Assembly (NCBI RefSeq): GCF_007995095.1
Contig: NZ_VOPY01000004.1
Span: forward strand, 1-64,000
Source: Flavisphingopyxis soli
Lineage (GTDB): Bacteria > Pseudomonadota > Alphaproteobacteria > Sphingomonadales > Sphingomonadaceae
Direction of reading: 5' to 3'
Length of the DNA stretch: 64,000 bases
Made by a program: the position numbers and the translations under genes. This document shows positions 51,402 through 60,847 of the stretch, piece after piece; the stretch's first letter is position 1; every line of letters starts with the position of its first letter. The notes below the pieces were generated by a model. It ran no database searches and was not told the DNA's origin. It was given only the letters and a program-made list of their open reading frames with translations.

Positions 51402-53621
51402 TTAGCGCGCGTTGGTTACGCGCTCGTCGCTCGACACATGCCCCTTGAGGCTCGCCGCGTCGAAATAGACTGGCTTGGTCTTGTGCTCGACGAACAGCTT
51501 CGCCTGGTCGGTGTAATAGGGGCTGTCGGGCCGCGTCGTGGCCTGGCCGAACGGCTGGATCGAGCGCGACCGGACCTTGCCGTCCCTGGTCCATTCGACC
51601 GCCATGATGAAGCTGTCGCCGTGATAGACCGAATAGCGGCCGTCAGGATCGACATTCCATAGCGTTGCGGCGCGCAGCGTGTCGGAGCCGCCGTCGAGCG
51701 GCAGGTCGATGGTAGGCGTGCCCTTCATCGCGCCCTCTTCGGGTCCCTGGCGCAGGCGCAGGACGGTGCCGAGCGGGGGGGCGAGCGTGCCGAAGGTTTT
51801 CGCGAGGTGATCGGCGGCGGCGGTCAGCTCCTCGCGCGCGTCGGGCGGTGTCTCGCGGTTATAGGACTTGCGCATCGCCGGGCGCAGCACGGTCAGCGCG
51901 AGCGCGTCGCCGCGCCCCTTGCCGTCGAGCTTCCAGTCCCATTGCGATAGCAACCTCTGTGCATCGGCAAGGCGCTTGTTCCCCTTGGGATCGAGCGCGA
52001 GCAGCGTCTTCATCCAGTCGCCGGCATAGCTCGCGCGGCTGTAGCCGGTATCGTATTTGATCCGCCACAGGACGGGCCAGGTGATCGGGCCGTCGACGCT
52101 CTCGAACAGGTCGATCGCGCGGCGGATACGGTTGGTCATGTCGAGCTCGATGCCCATCAGGGGCGAAAAGGCCTTGGGGTCGAGCTCGTCGCCGGGTCCC
52201 GCCGCGACAAACGGCGTGTTGTTCGAATTGACGAGATAGCCCGAGCCGGGATTGATGTTCTTGGGGTAGGCCGAATAGGGCAGATAATCGTGCCAGATGT
52301 CGCGCGACGTGTCGCCCGGCAGGACGTGGCGCCAGTCGTATCCGGCGACGCGCGCAGGGAACATCGCGTTATAGATATGCGCGATATTGCCCGCCGCATC
52401 GGCGTAGATGAAATTGGTCGCGGGCACGCCCTGGATCGCCATCGCTTGCTGCCACTCGGCGAAATTCTTGGCCTTGTTGATGCGGTAATATTGCGTCAGC
52501 TGGGTCAGCGTATCGATGCCGGCATAGCGGATGGCGAAAAAGCCCTTGTCGTTTTCGATCACCGGTCCGTGGATCGACCGTAGCACCGTCTTGGGCACGG
52601 GCAGGACGAACGGGCCGAAGCGGACGTGGAGCCAGACGCGTTTTTTCTCGAGCGGCAGCCATTTCCCATCCATCCGGTACTGTGTCGCGTCGTCGTTCAT
52701 GACCAGCTTGTAGACGTCGATCAGGTCGGGGCGATTGACCGTGTTGGTCCAGCCGAGCGTCTTGTTGTGGCCGAGAAAGGGGTAGGGCGAGCCGGGGAAG
52801 GTCGCGCCGGCGAAATCCCAGCCCTGCTGGCTGTGGACGACGAGTTCGTACCAGGCGACGCCGCCGCGCCACGGCTGGTGCGAATTGCTGATCAGCTTGG
52901 TCTTTCCTTCGGGGTCGCGCGACGGGCCGACGGCAAAGGCGTTCGACCCCGCCATGTCGGCATCGGGCCCGGTCGGCGAGCTGTTGGGCGCGGGGAGGGC
53001 GGGACCGCCTTCCTGCGGCAGCGGTTCGCCCGCGACGAGCTTGCCGATGACGCTGTCGAGCCCGAAGAAGAAGGGCGAGCGCAGGGCGAAGCCGGCGGCG
53101 ATATCGCGACCGTTGACGGGGAAGAGCCTGGCGAGGCGGATCCCGTCGGGATGGCGGTCGGCGTAGAGGTTCATCCCGCGCGCATAGCCGTCGAGCAGCG
53201 CGCGGACGTCGGCGGGCAGTTCGTCGTAATGGCGCGCGACGGTGCCGTCGGTGTCGAGCAGTTTGGCAGCAAAGTCGGTCTTTGCGCCTTCGGCTCCGCT
53301 GATCGCGCCGAGCCGCGAGCGCGTCATCGCGACGACGTCCTGCAGCGTCGAAAAATCATCCTCGCTGTGCGCATAGGCAATGCCGAACGACACATCGGCG
53401 TCGGTTTTCCCGAAAATATGCGGGACGCCGTGATCGTCGCGGACGATGCGGACGTCGTGCGTCATCGGTGCGGGCGCGGCGCGCGTTTCAACCGATAATG
53501 GTTCCCAGATCGCAAGCCCGATGGCGATCAGCGCGAGGACGATCAGCAGGCCGATCAGGCCGGTGAGCCAGCGGCTGCGGCGGCGCGGGGACTGGGTCGG
53601 CGAATCGGCGATTGCGGTCAT
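51402..53621 (-). CDS. Penicillin-acylase-family Ntn hydrolase
   Basis: A protein of 739 residues from the ATG at 53621. An N-terminal membrane anchor (WLTGLIGLLIVLALIAIGLAIW, residues 19-40) precedes the alpha chain, starting MTHDVRIVRDDHGVPHIFGKTDADVSFG. Autoprocessing is expected at about residue 225 before Ser in GSNAFAVGPSRD, the beta-chain nucleophile. WTNTVNRPDLIDVY and YLVNSNNTPF follow. Members hydrolyse beta-lactam side chains or acyl-homoserine lactones; many sphingomonad ones are of unknown substrate. Last of the DUF3667-phoD-acylase operon, overlapping phoD by 4 bp. Confidence 0.92.
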   Translation of the reverse strand: MTAIADSPTQSPRRRSRWLTGLIGLLIVLALIAIGLAIWEPLSVETRAAPAPMTHDVRIVRDDHGVPHIFGKTDADVSFGIAYAHSEDDFSTLQDVVAMTRSRLGAISGAEGAKTDFAAKLLDTDGTVARHYDELPADVRALLDGYARGMNLYADRHPDGIRLARLFPVNGRDIAAGFALRSPFFFGLDSVIGKLVAGEPLPQEGGPALPAPNSSPTGPDADMAGSNAFAVGPSRDPEGKTKLISNSHQPWRGGVAWYELVVHSQQGWDFAGATFPGSPYPFLGHNKTLGWTNTVNRPDLIDVYKLVMNDDATQYRMDGKWLPLEKKRVWLHVRFGPFVLPVPKTVLRSIHGPVIENDKGFFAIRYAGIDTLTQLTQYYRINKAKNFAEWQQAMAIQGVPATNFIYADAAGNIAHIYNAMFPARVAGYDWRHVLPGDTSRDIWHDYLPYSAYPKNINPGSGYLVNSNNTPFVAAGPGDELDPKAFSPLMGIELDMTNRIRRAIDLFESVDGPITWPVLWRIKYDTGYSRASYAGDWMKTLLALDPKGNKRLADAQRLLSQWDWKLDGKGRGDALALTVLRPAMRKSYNRETPPDAREELTAAADHLAKTFGTLAPPLGTVLRLRQGPEEGAMKGTPTIDLPLDGGSDTLRAATLWNVDPDGRYSVYHGDSFIMAVEWTRDGKVRSRSIQPFGQATTRPDSPYYTDQAKLFVEHKTKPVYFDAASLKGHVSSDERVTNAR

Positions 53622-55243
53622 AGAGAATCCAGACTGTTGGCGCCGTGGCGCACGGTTTCGCGGTGGGTATTGGCGACCACAAGGCTGCGGTCGCGGATCG
53701 TGTCCATGAAGACGAAGTCGCTGTCGATGCGGTCGCGGCCGATGGCGACGGTGACATAGCCGCGGCGCGTGGTTTCGGCCCATTTGAGCGCGGGATTGAC
53801 GCGGTGCAGCGCGGCGACGCGCGTTTCTTCGGTCGAATTGGGCAGGTTCGCCTCGAACCCGGGCGAAGTTACGCTGTGACCGCCGATCTCGACCCCGGCG
53901 GGCGTGTCCTGGTGCGCGAGGTCGAACGCCCAGGCGTTGTGGCTGTCGCCCGCCAGCGTGACGAAATTGGCATTGGCGTCGAGCGCGGCGGTGAGCAGGC
54001 GTTCGCGCGCTGCCGGATAGCCGTCCCAGCTGTCGAAATTGAACGGCAGGCCTACCTTGGCGGCGGCGAGCCCGATCGCGACGCGCGATTTCAGGTAATC
54101 GGGGGCGTCGGGGGCGATCCACTGGCCGGTCTCGGGCGGCGAGACGATGTTGCCCATCAGCACCTGTTGCGGGACGATCTGCCAGCGTGTGCCCGCAGCG
54201 ACCGAGGCTTTGAGCCGTTCGGCGATCCACGCTTCCTGCGGAGCGCCCATCATCGAGCGCGCGGGGTCGGACCAGATCGCGTCGCGGAAATGGACGAGCT
54301 TGGCGCCGATGTCGCCGCCGCCTGCCAGCGCTGCGCCGAGGTCGGGCTGCGCGTCGCGCCCGGTGATGCGCGTTTCGGGCATCGTCAGCGTGGCCAGGTC
54401 GCCGATGCGATATTCCTTCGCGCCGACGTCGGAGACGGGCATCCATTCGGCGTATGCGCGCGCCGCCGCCGCCTTGCGCAGCGCCCAGTCGCCCTCGTTG
54501 GCGGGATCGTGATTCTCGGCGCCGCCCTTCCACGCATCGTTGGCGAACTCATGATCGTCGGGCTGGGCGATCATCGGCGCCATCTGGTGGAGCGCCTGGA
54601 GATCGCGATCGGCGCGGTAGCTGGCGTAGCGCAGGCGATAATCGGCGAGGATGATCGCCTCGCTGTTCGGCTGGATGACGCGCCCGGGTAAGGCCTCGGC
54701 GAGCGAAGGATAGGTGCCGACGCGATATTCGTAGAAATAGTCGCCGACGTGGAGGACGAGGTCGATATCGTCGCGCGCGGCGGCGTGGGCATAGGCGTTG
54801 AACCAGCCGAACGGCAGGTTGGCGCACGAGAACAGTGCGAGGCGGAAATCGCTGACCCGGTCGTCGGGAAGCGTACGTGTGCGCCCGGTCGGCGAGGCGG
54901 TGCCGTCGGGCGCGACGAAGCGGTAAAAATACCAGTGATCGGGCGTAAGGCCGGTGACGACGAGCTTTGCCGTGTGGTCGGCATCGCCGCGCGCATCGAC
55001 CGAACCGCCGCCGGCGACGCGCGCGAAGTCGGCGGTTTCGGAAAGCTCGGCGGTCAGGCGCGTATCGCCGCTGGCGACATAGCGCGTCCATAACAGGACC
55101 GAGTTCGGCGATGGCTCGCCGCTGGCGACGCCGTGGGTGAAGCCGCGCGCGAAGAACGCCGCGTTGGCCGCGCCGGGCAGGGCGAGCGCGGCGAGCCCGA
55201 AGGTGCCGAGCTGGAGCAGCAGGCGCCGGTCGATATCGCGCAT
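53618..55243 (-). CDS. phoD: PhoD-like alkaline phosphatase/phosphodiesterase, Tat-exported
   Basis: A protein of 541 residues from the ATG at 55243. The N-terminus MRDIDRRLLLQLGTFGLAALALPGAANA has the twin-arginine motif and hydrophobic core, so it is exported folded. The PhoD N-domain reads FTHGVASGEPSPNSVLLWTRY, and the core has LALFSCANLPFGWFNAYAHAA, LVLHVGDYFYEYR (metal Asp), PDDHEFANDAWKG and TLAGDSHNAW. It cleaves phosphomonoesters and diesters in the periplasm using Ca/Fe. It overlaps the DUF3667 gene by 1 bp and the acylase gene by 4 bp. No Pho box is evident. Confidence 0.92.
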   Translation of the reverse strand: MRDIDRRLLLQLGTFGLAALALPGAANAAFFARGFTHGVASGEPSPNSVLLWTRYVASGDTRLTAELSETADFARVAGGGSVDARGDADHTAKLVVTGLTPDHWYFYRFVAPDGTASPTGRTRTLPDDRVSDFRLALFSCANLPFGWFNAYAHAAARDDIDLVLHVGDYFYEYRVGTYPSLAEALPGRVIQPNSEAIILADYRLRYASYRADRDLQALHQMAPMIAQPDDHEFANDAWKGGAENHDPANEGDWALRKAAAARAYAEWMPVSDVGAKEYRIGDLATLTMPETRITGRDAQPDLGAALAGGGDIGAKLVHFRDAIWSDPARSMMGAPQEAWIAERLKASVAAGTRWQIVPQQVLMGNIVSPPETGQWIAPDAPDYLKSRVAIGLAAAKVGLPFNFDSWDGYPAARERLLTAALDANANFVTLAGDSHNAWAFDLAHQDTPAGVEIGGHSVTSPGFEANLPNSTEETRVAALHRVNPALKWAETTRRGYVTVAIGRDRIDSDFVFMDTIRDRSLVVANTHRETVRHGANSLDSL

Positions 55244-56457
55244 CAGGCGACGAGGCCGGCGGTCACGAGGAGGAGGACGAACAGCGTGAGCGCGATGAGC
55301 GAAAACACGACCAAGAACGTCGCGCGGATCAGCGCGTTGATGCGCGACAGGCGATAGGCGCCCTTGAGCTGGCGGTACATGTGAAACGGCGGATAGAGGG
55401 AGCCGACCGCGACGATCCACCCGGTCGGCGTCCCGAGCATCAGCGCCACCATCAGTGTGACGAGCAGCAGCATCATGAAGGCGATCGAATAGGTCGTGAA
55501 GATCATGTGGTCGTAGATGTGCCGCTGGCGCATCCGCCGACCGATCATGATGATCCACACGAACGGCACCGACAGCGGGATCAGCGCCCAGCCGAATTTA
55601 TACGCGTTGGTCTTGATCTTGTAGAACACCAGTGTCGGATTCTCGCGGGCCTTTTCGACGCCGTGGACGACCTTGCGGCCGAGCCAGCTGCCCTCGAGAG
55701 ACTTGAGTTCGTCGGCCGAGGCATTGACGACCGGGCGTTGTGACAGCGGCGCATCGTCGAGCGCCTTGCGGTAATCGCTGTCAGCGTTGCGCATGAAATC
55801 GGCATAGTCATCCTCGCGCGATGCGCCGGTCGGCCCGACGCCCTTGCCGGTCAGCGTGCGATAGCCGGTCATCAGCGCCTGCTGCGACTGTTCGGCTTCG
55901 GCAAGACTCCTGCGCGCCTTGGCCAGCTTGTCAGCATCGAGCGTCCCCGATGCGATCTTCGCCTGCTGCGTTTCGATCTCTGCGTTGAGCGTCTGCACCT
56001 CCTCGGCCATCTTGGTCGTGACGCTGGGGCCGGCATTGCCGAGGTCGGGGTCGCCGCCGGCGAAGCTGGCGACGCCGAACAGCAGGAACACCGCGAACAG
56101 GAACAATGCCATCGGCGAGACGAAGCGCGCGCGCTCGCCGTGGATATAGCGGCGGGTAAGTTCGCCCGGCCGCCACGCGAGCAGCGGCAGAGTGCGCCAC
56201 GTCTTGCCCTCGAAGTGCAAGACGCCGTGGAGCAGGTCGTGGAAGAAAGCCGCTACCGAACGATGGATATGCGCCGACTGGCCGCAGCTCGCGCAATAGT
56301 CGCCGGTCAGCACCGCGCCGCAATTGAGGCACAGGCCGTGCTCGATATCGGCATCGGGCGAATGGCGCGCGCTTGCGCGGCGTCCGGCGCGCGACACCGC
56401 GCTGGCCGCCAGCCCGCCCGTCACGATATCGCCAATGCCGTCGATGTCCCCCGTCAT
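55243..56457 (-). CDS. DUF3667 membrane protein with N-terminal zinc ribbon
   Basis: A protein of 404 residues from the ATG at 56457, with AGGAG about 8 bp upstream; an ATG two codons earlier is also possible. A zinc-ribbon (CLNCGAVLTGDYCASCGQ, four Cys) at residues 40-60 is followed by the DUF3667 signature FFHDLLHGVLHFEGKTWRTLPLLAWRPGELTRRYI. Membrane helices flank a periplasmic or cytoplasmic coiled coil (residues 140-190; EEVQTLNAEIETQQAKIASG). Function unknown. First gene of the operon with phoD and the acylase. Confidence 0.88.
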   Translation of the reverse strand: MTGDIDGIGDIVTGGLAASAVSRAGRRASARHSPDADIEHGLCLNCGAVLTGDYCASCGQSAHIHRSVAAFFHDLLHGVLHFEGKTWRTLPLLAWRPGELTRRYIHGERARFVSPMALFLFAVFLLFGVASFAGGDPDLGNAGPSVTTKMAEEVQTLNAEIETQQAKIASGTLDADKLAKARRSLAEAEQSQQALMTGYRTLTGKGVGPTGASREDDYADFMRNADSDYRKALDDAPLSQRPVVNASADELKSLEGSWLGRKVVHGVEKARENPTLVFYKIKTNAYKFGWALIPLSVPFVWIIMIGRRMRQRHIYDHMIFTTYSIAFMMLLLVTLMVALMLGTPTGWIVAVGSLYPPFHMYRQLKGAYRLSRINALIRATFLVVFSLIALTLFVLLLVTAGLVA

Positions 56458-56569
56458 GGGCATACTCCTAACAAGGCTGTCAGCAATCGCATAGGGGCTT
56501 TGCGTCGGTCCGCTGCGCTTGCTAGTCGGCGGCTGTGAACGCATCGGCGCATTTCGTGAATCCCGGCCC

Positions 56570-57214
56570 ATGAGCCGCATCGGCCTGCTCGGCGGATCGT
56601 TCAATCCCGCGCATGGCGGGCACCGCGCGATCAGCCTGTTCGCGCGCCGCGCGCTCGCCCTCGACGAGGTCTGGTGGCTGGTCTCGCCGGGCAATCCGTT
56701 AAAGCCCAAGGCGGGTATGGCACCGCTCGCCGCGCGCATGGCATCGGCGATCGAACAGGCGCGCCGCGCGCCGATCAGGCCGACCGCGATCGAGCGCGAG
56801 CTGGGCACGCGCTATACCGTCGATACGTTGCAAGCGATTGGTGCGCGGTATCACCAAGACGATTTCATCTGGCTGATGGGGGCAGACAACCTGGCGCAGT
56901 TCGACCAGTGGAAGGACTGGCGCGACATCGCGCATATCATGCCGATTGCGGTTATCGCCCGACCCGGCTATGATGACGACGCTATGGCGAGCCCCGCCAT
57001 GGCCTGGCTGGATCGCTTCGTCCACGAACCCGCCACCGCCAAAGACTGGACCGACTGGAGACCGCCCGCGCTCGTGCTGCTGCGCTTTCGACCCGATCCG
57101 CGCTCGGCCACGCTGCTCAGGCAGTCCGATCCCCATTGGCATCTCCGTTACGCGGGCCGCGCACTGCGCGATCCCGTGACGCATGCCGTCATCAACCCCG
57201 AGGAACCGTTTTGA
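56570..57214 (+). CDS. nadD: Nicotinate-nucleotide adenylyltransferase
   Basis: A protein of 214 residues from the ATG at 56570. It shows the nucleotidyltransferase motif IGLLGGSFNPAHGGHRAIS, the family's WWLVSPGNPLKP, RELGTRYTVDTLQAIGARY and FIWLMGADNLAQFDQWKDWRDIA, plus the late RSATLLR motif. It converts nicotinate mononucleotide to its adenine dinucleotide for NAD synthesis. It overlaps rsfS by 4 bp, the widespread nadD-rsfS-rlmH arrangement. Confidence 0.95.
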   Translation: MSRIGLLGGSFNPAHGGHRAISLFARRALALDEVWWLVSPGNPLKPKAGMAPLAARMASAIEQARRAPIRPTAIERELGTRYTVDTLQAIGARYHQDDFIWLMGADNLAQFDQWKDWRDIAHIMPIAVIARPGYDDDAMASPAMAWLDRFVHEPATAKDWTDWRPPALVLLRFRPDPRSATLLRQSDPHWHLRYAGRALRDPVTHAVINPEEPF

Positions 57215-57639
57215 GCCCTACGACCCCCGCCGCGCCGACTGCGAAAGCCCCGGCCAAAGATCGCGCCGCTGCCGCCCGCGCTGCCTCCGACGCCGCGGTT
57301 GCAGAGCTGCACGCGCTCGTCCTCGCCAGCCTCGACGACGACCAGGCGATCGAGCTCGTGACGATCCCGCTCGCCGGCAAATCGAGCATCGCCGACCATA
57401 TGGTGATCGCGTCGGGCCGTTCGACGCGCCACGTCGCGGCAATGGCCAACAAGCTCGCCGAGCGGATCAAGCGCGAGGGCAAGCGCAACGTTCGCATCGA
57501 AGGCCTGCCGACCGCCGACTGGGTGCTGGTCGATGCCGACGATGTCATCATCCACCTGTTCCGTCCCGAGGTGCGCAGCTTCTACAATCTCGAGCGCATG
57601 TGGCAGGTCGAGGACGCGCCCGCCGAATCGACGCATTAG
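57211..57639 (+). CDS. rsfS: Ribosomal silencing factor RsfS
   Basis: About 142 residues from a TTG at 57211 overlapping the nadD stop, with GAGGA upstream. An Ala/Pro-rich 30-residue leader precedes the RsfS core: LASLDDDQAIELVTIPLAGKSSIADHMVIASGRSTRHVAAMANKLAE, GLPTADWVLVDADDVIIHLFRPEVRSFYNLERMW. It binds ribosomal protein uL14 and blocks subunit joining when nutrients run low. Confidence 0.94.
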   Translation: MSPTTPAAPTAKAPAKDRAAAARAASDAAVAELHALVLASLDDDQAIELVTIPLAGKSSIADHMVIASGRSTRHVAAMANKLAERIKREGKRNVRIEGLPTADWVLVDADDVIIHLFRPEVRSFYNLERMWQVEDAPAESTH

Positions 57640-57666
57640 GCGCGCGCCAGCGCCGCCCCTGCACCC

Positions 57667-58089
57667 ATGCTGCTCCACATCATCGCGCGCGGAAAGATCG
57701 GCCGCGGTCCCGAGGCCGAACTGGTCGATCGCTATGCCAAGCGCCTGGCGTGGCCGCACAAGATCACCGAACTGCCCGACACCGGCGGCAAGCTACCCGC
57801 TCCCGTTACGCCGGGTGTCACCGTCCTGCTCGACGAAAAAGGCGAGCAGCTATCGTCGATGACGCTCGCGCGGCGGCTTGAACGCTGGCGCGACGACGGC
57901 ATGCGCGAAGCGCGCTTCCTGATCGGTGCCGCCGACGGCTTTGACGAGGCGCAACGCAGCGAGGCCGACCTGCTGATCTCGTTCGGTCGCGCGACCTGGC
58001 CGCACCTGATGGCGCGCGCGATGCTCGCCGAGCAATTGTGGCGGGCGACGAGCATCCTTGCTAACCATCCCTATCACCGGGAGGGATAA
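57667..58089 (+). CDS. rlmH: 23S rRNA (pseudouridine1915-N3)-methyltransferase RlmH
   Basis: A protein of 140 residues, typical length. The SPOUT-fold signatures are FLIGAADGFDEAQRSEADLLISFG and the C-terminal knot WPHLMARAMLAEQLWRATSILANHPYHREG, which is diagnostic. It methylates pseudouridine 1915 in helix 69 of 23S rRNA. Stop and next start overlap (TAATG), so it is coupled to the EnvC-like gene. Confidence 0.96.
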   Translation: MLLHIIARGKIGRGPEAELVDRYAKRLAWPHKITELPDTGGKLPAPVTPGVTVLLDEKGEQLSSMTLARRLERWRDDGMREARFLIGAADGFDEAQRSEADLLISFGRATWPHLMARAMLAEQLWRATSILANHPYHREG

Positions 58090-59327
58090 TGGCACGCAGG
58101 GGCAGTTGGATCGCGATTGTCGCAATGGCTGCGTTGGCGCTCGCCGTGCCCGCCATGTCGTACGCCCCGACCCCCGCAAAACCTGTCACGGCTTCGCCGG
58201 ATCCTGTCCTCGCCGCCGAACGCACCGCGCTTGCCCGCGCCCGGTCGCAGGCGCTCGAGGCGAAGCGGCGCAGCAGCGTGCTCGAACAGCGCGCCGCCGC
58301 CGCGAGCACCGCGGCCGATCGCGCCCGGACGCAAGCCGCCGCGATCGCCGCGCGGATCCAGGCGGCCGAGGCCGATATCGGCGCGGGCGAGGCTGAACTT
58401 TCGCTGATTCGCCGGCGGCTCGGGCTGCAGCAGGCGCGCCTCGCCGAGCGGCAACTGCCCGTCATCCGCCTGACCGCCGCGCTGCAATCGCTCGCGCGCA
58501 AACCCGCGGTCGCGCTGCTCGCGCAGCCCGGATCGATGACCGACATGGTCCATATCCGCAGCGTCCTCAAAGCGGTGCTGCCTGAAATCGAGCGGCGTAC
58601 CGCCGACCTGCGGCGCGAGCTCGAACGGATGCGGGCGCTCGACCGCGAGGCCAAGCGCGCGGTCGCCTCGCTCCAGGCGGGGCGCGAACGGCTGACGCAG
58701 CAGCGCACGCAGCTGTCGCGGCTCGAGGCCGAGCGGCGGCTGACCTCGCGGCGGCTGTCGCGCGGCGCGGGGATCGAATCGGATCGTGCGATTGCGCTCG
58801 GCGAGGACGCGCGCGACATCACCCAGTTGCTCGGCTCGCTCGAGGACGCTGCCGATCGCCGCGCCGTGCTCGCCGAACTGCCCGGCCCGATCGCCCGGCC
58901 GCGCGACCCGACGCAACCGGTTGCGGTGCGAACTCCGCCGCCTGCCGTCGCGCGCAGCACGGGGCGACCCGCCTATCGCCTGCCGGTGGTCGGCGACATC
59001 GTCATCGGCCTGGGCGAGCCGACGCCGAGCGGGGTGCGCTCGCGCGGGCTGACGATCGAGGCGCAGCCGGGCGCCCAGGCGGTCGCGCCGGCCGACGGAC
59101 GGATCGCCTTTGCCGGGCCCTATCGCGGCTATGGATCGATCCTGATCATCGAACATGACGGCGGCTGGACCAGCCTGATCACCAATCTTGTTGGGGTCAG
59201 CGTCGCGGTCGGCGACCGTGTCCGCCAGGGCGATCCGGTCGGCCGCGCCGGGCCGGGATCGCCGCGGATCACGGTCGAACTGCGCCGCGCGGGCAAGCCG
59301 ATCGACATCGTCGCGCTGCTCGGTTGA
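58089..59327 (+). CDS. EnvC-like murein hydrolase activator with degenerate LytM domain
   Basis: A protein of 412 residues. A signal-anchor/signal peptide (about residues 1-30) precedes long coiled coils over residues 40-260 (KRRSSVLEQRAAAASTAADRAR). The C-terminal 110 residues are M23/LytM-like (GAQAVAPADGRIAFAGPYRGYGSILIIEHDGGWTSLI). The zinc ligands expected in active M23 enzymes (HxxxD and HxH) are missing, as in EnvC, which activates N-acetylmuramoyl-L-alanine amidases at division sites. The position between rlmH and ctpA is the usual alphaproteobacterial context. Confidence 0.9.
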   Translation: MARRGSWIAIVAMAALALAVPAMSYAPTPAKPVTASPDPVLAAERTALARARSQALEAKRRSSVLEQRAAAASTAADRARTQAAAIAARIQAAEADIGAGEAELSLIRRRLGLQQARLAERQLPVIRLTAALQSLARKPAVALLAQPGSMTDMVHIRSVLKAVLPEIERRTADLRRELERMRALDREAKRAVASLQAGRERLTQQRTQLSRLEAERRLTSRRLSRGAGIESDRAIALGEDARDITQLLGSLEDAADRRAVLAELPGPIARPRDPTQPVAVRTPPPAVARSTGRPAYRLPVVGDIVIGLGEPTPSGVRSRGLTIEAQPGAQAVAPADGRIAFAGPYRGYGSILIIEHDGGWTSLITNLVGVSVAVGDRVRQGDPVGRAGPGSPRITVELRRAGKPIDIVALLG

Positions 59328-59481
59328 CGTCTGATCGGCGGACGCCCGGCACGTTCAGCAGCGCTTCAACCCGAGCGGCGCATGCCAGGCGTGTGAAATG
59401 CGGGCTTTGCAAGCCTCGCCGAGCGCGCTTAAAGTGTTCGGGAATTTGAACGGGCCACAGGCCCGCTACGGAAAGACATTT

Positions 59482-60840
59482 ATGGTCACCGATTTGCCGC
59501 GCACCAAACCATCGAAGTGGAAGGCGTTGCGCCCGCTGCTGGCGCTTTCGGCGATCGCCCTCGTGCCCGTTGCGACGAGCGCGATGGCGGCGGTCGATTC
59601 GCGCACGCAGGACGACCTGGCGCGTTTCATGAACGTGTTCATGACGGTCCGTGCCAATTATGTCGAACCGGTCGATGACGGCAAGCTGATCGAAGGCGCG
59701 ATCAACGGCATGCTCGCCAGCCTCGATCCGCATTCGAGCTATCTCGATATCCACGACTTCGATAACCTGAAGCTGCAGACCGACGGCGAATATGGCGGCC
59801 TCGGCTTGACCGTCACGATGGAAGACGGCGCGGTCAAGGTGATCACCCCGACGCAGGGTACGCCCGCCGATCGCGCCGGGATCAAGGCCGGCGACTATAT
59901 CACCAAGGTCGACGACCAGCTGATCTATGGCATGACGATCGACGAGGCGGTCGACCTGATGCGCGGCAAGCCGGGCACGCCGATCAGTGTCACGATCGTG
60001 CGGCCGGGCCGCGACAAGCCGATCGAATTGAAGCTGGTCCGCGAGATCATCGACCTGAAGCCGGTCAAGTGGACGGTCGAGGGCGATGTCGGCGTCATCA
60101 CGATCATCGGATTTTCGACCGATACCGGCAAGGACGTCCGCGCGGCGATCAGCGGCATTACCAAGCAACTGGGCCATGCACCGACCGGTTACGTGCTCGA
60201 TCTTCGCTCGAACCCGGGCGGGTTGCTCGACGAGGCGATTTCGGTCAGCGACGTGTTCCTCAATTCGGGCGAGATCGTCTCGCAACGCGGCCGCCGCGCG
60301 AGCGACATCGAACGCTATTATGCGCGCAGCGGCGACCAGGCCAACGGCCTGCCGCTGGTCGTGCTGGTCGATGCCGGATCGGCCTCGGCCGCCGAAATCG
60401 TCGCCGGTGCATTGCAGGACCAGCATCGCGCACTGGTCATGGGCGAACGCAGCTTCGGCAAGGGATCGGTCCAGACCGTCCTGCCGCTGACCGCCGACAC
60501 CGCGCTCAAACTGACCACCGCGCGCTATTACACGCCGTCGGGCCGGTCGGTGCAGGAAGGCGGCATCGCCCCCGACATCCGCGTGCCGCAGCTGAGCGAT
60601 CCCGATTACAAGTCGCGCCCGCGCTTTCGCGAAGCTGATCTGCGGCGCCACCTGATCAATGAAAAATCGGTCAAGGAGGACGTGCTCGAGGACGACGTGA
60701 AGGACGATCCGCGCTTCTCGGCAACCGCCGAAGAGCTCAAGGCCAAGGGCATCGAGGATTTCCAGATGCACTATGCGCTCGAGACGGTGGCGCGCACCGC
60801 ACGCGCGGGCAAGCTCGCGACGGCGCAGGGCAAACGGTGA
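59482..60840 (+). CDS. ctpA: C-terminal processing protease, S41 family
   Basis: A protein of 452 residues from the ATG at 59482. The signal/anchor segment is at residues 18-37. A PDZ domain (GGLGLTVTMEDGAVKVITPTQGTPADRAGIKAGDYITKVDD) sits inside an S41 catalytic domain with LDLRSNPGGLLDEAISVSDVF, the catalytic Ser in VLVDAGSASAAEIVAGALQD and the catalytic Lys in GERSFGKGSVQT. It trims C-termini of periplasmic proteins and controls peptidoglycan hydrolases, fitting its EnvC-like neighbour. Confidence 0.94.
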   Translation: MVTDLPRTKPSKWKALRPLLALSAIALVPVATSAMAAVDSRTQDDLARFMNVFMTVRANYVEPVDDGKLIEGAINGMLASLDPHSSYLDIHDFDNLKLQTDGEYGGLGLTVTMEDGAVKVITPTQGTPADRAGIKAGDYITKVDDQLIYGMTIDEAVDLMRGKPGTPISVTIVRPGRDKPIELKLVREIIDLKPVKWTVEGDVGVITIIGFSTDTGKDVRAAISGITKQLGHAPTGYVLDLRSNPGGLLDEAISVSDVFLNSGEIVSQRGRRASDIERYYARSGDQANGLPLVVLVDAGSASAAEIVAGALQDQHRALVMGERSFGKGSVQTVLPLTADTALKLTTARYYTPSGRSVQEGGIAPDIRVPQLSDPDYKSRPRFREADLRRHLINEKSVKEDVLEDDVKDDPRFSATAEELKAKGIEDFQMHYALETVARTARAGKLATAQGKR

Positions 60841-60847
60841 TCACGGC

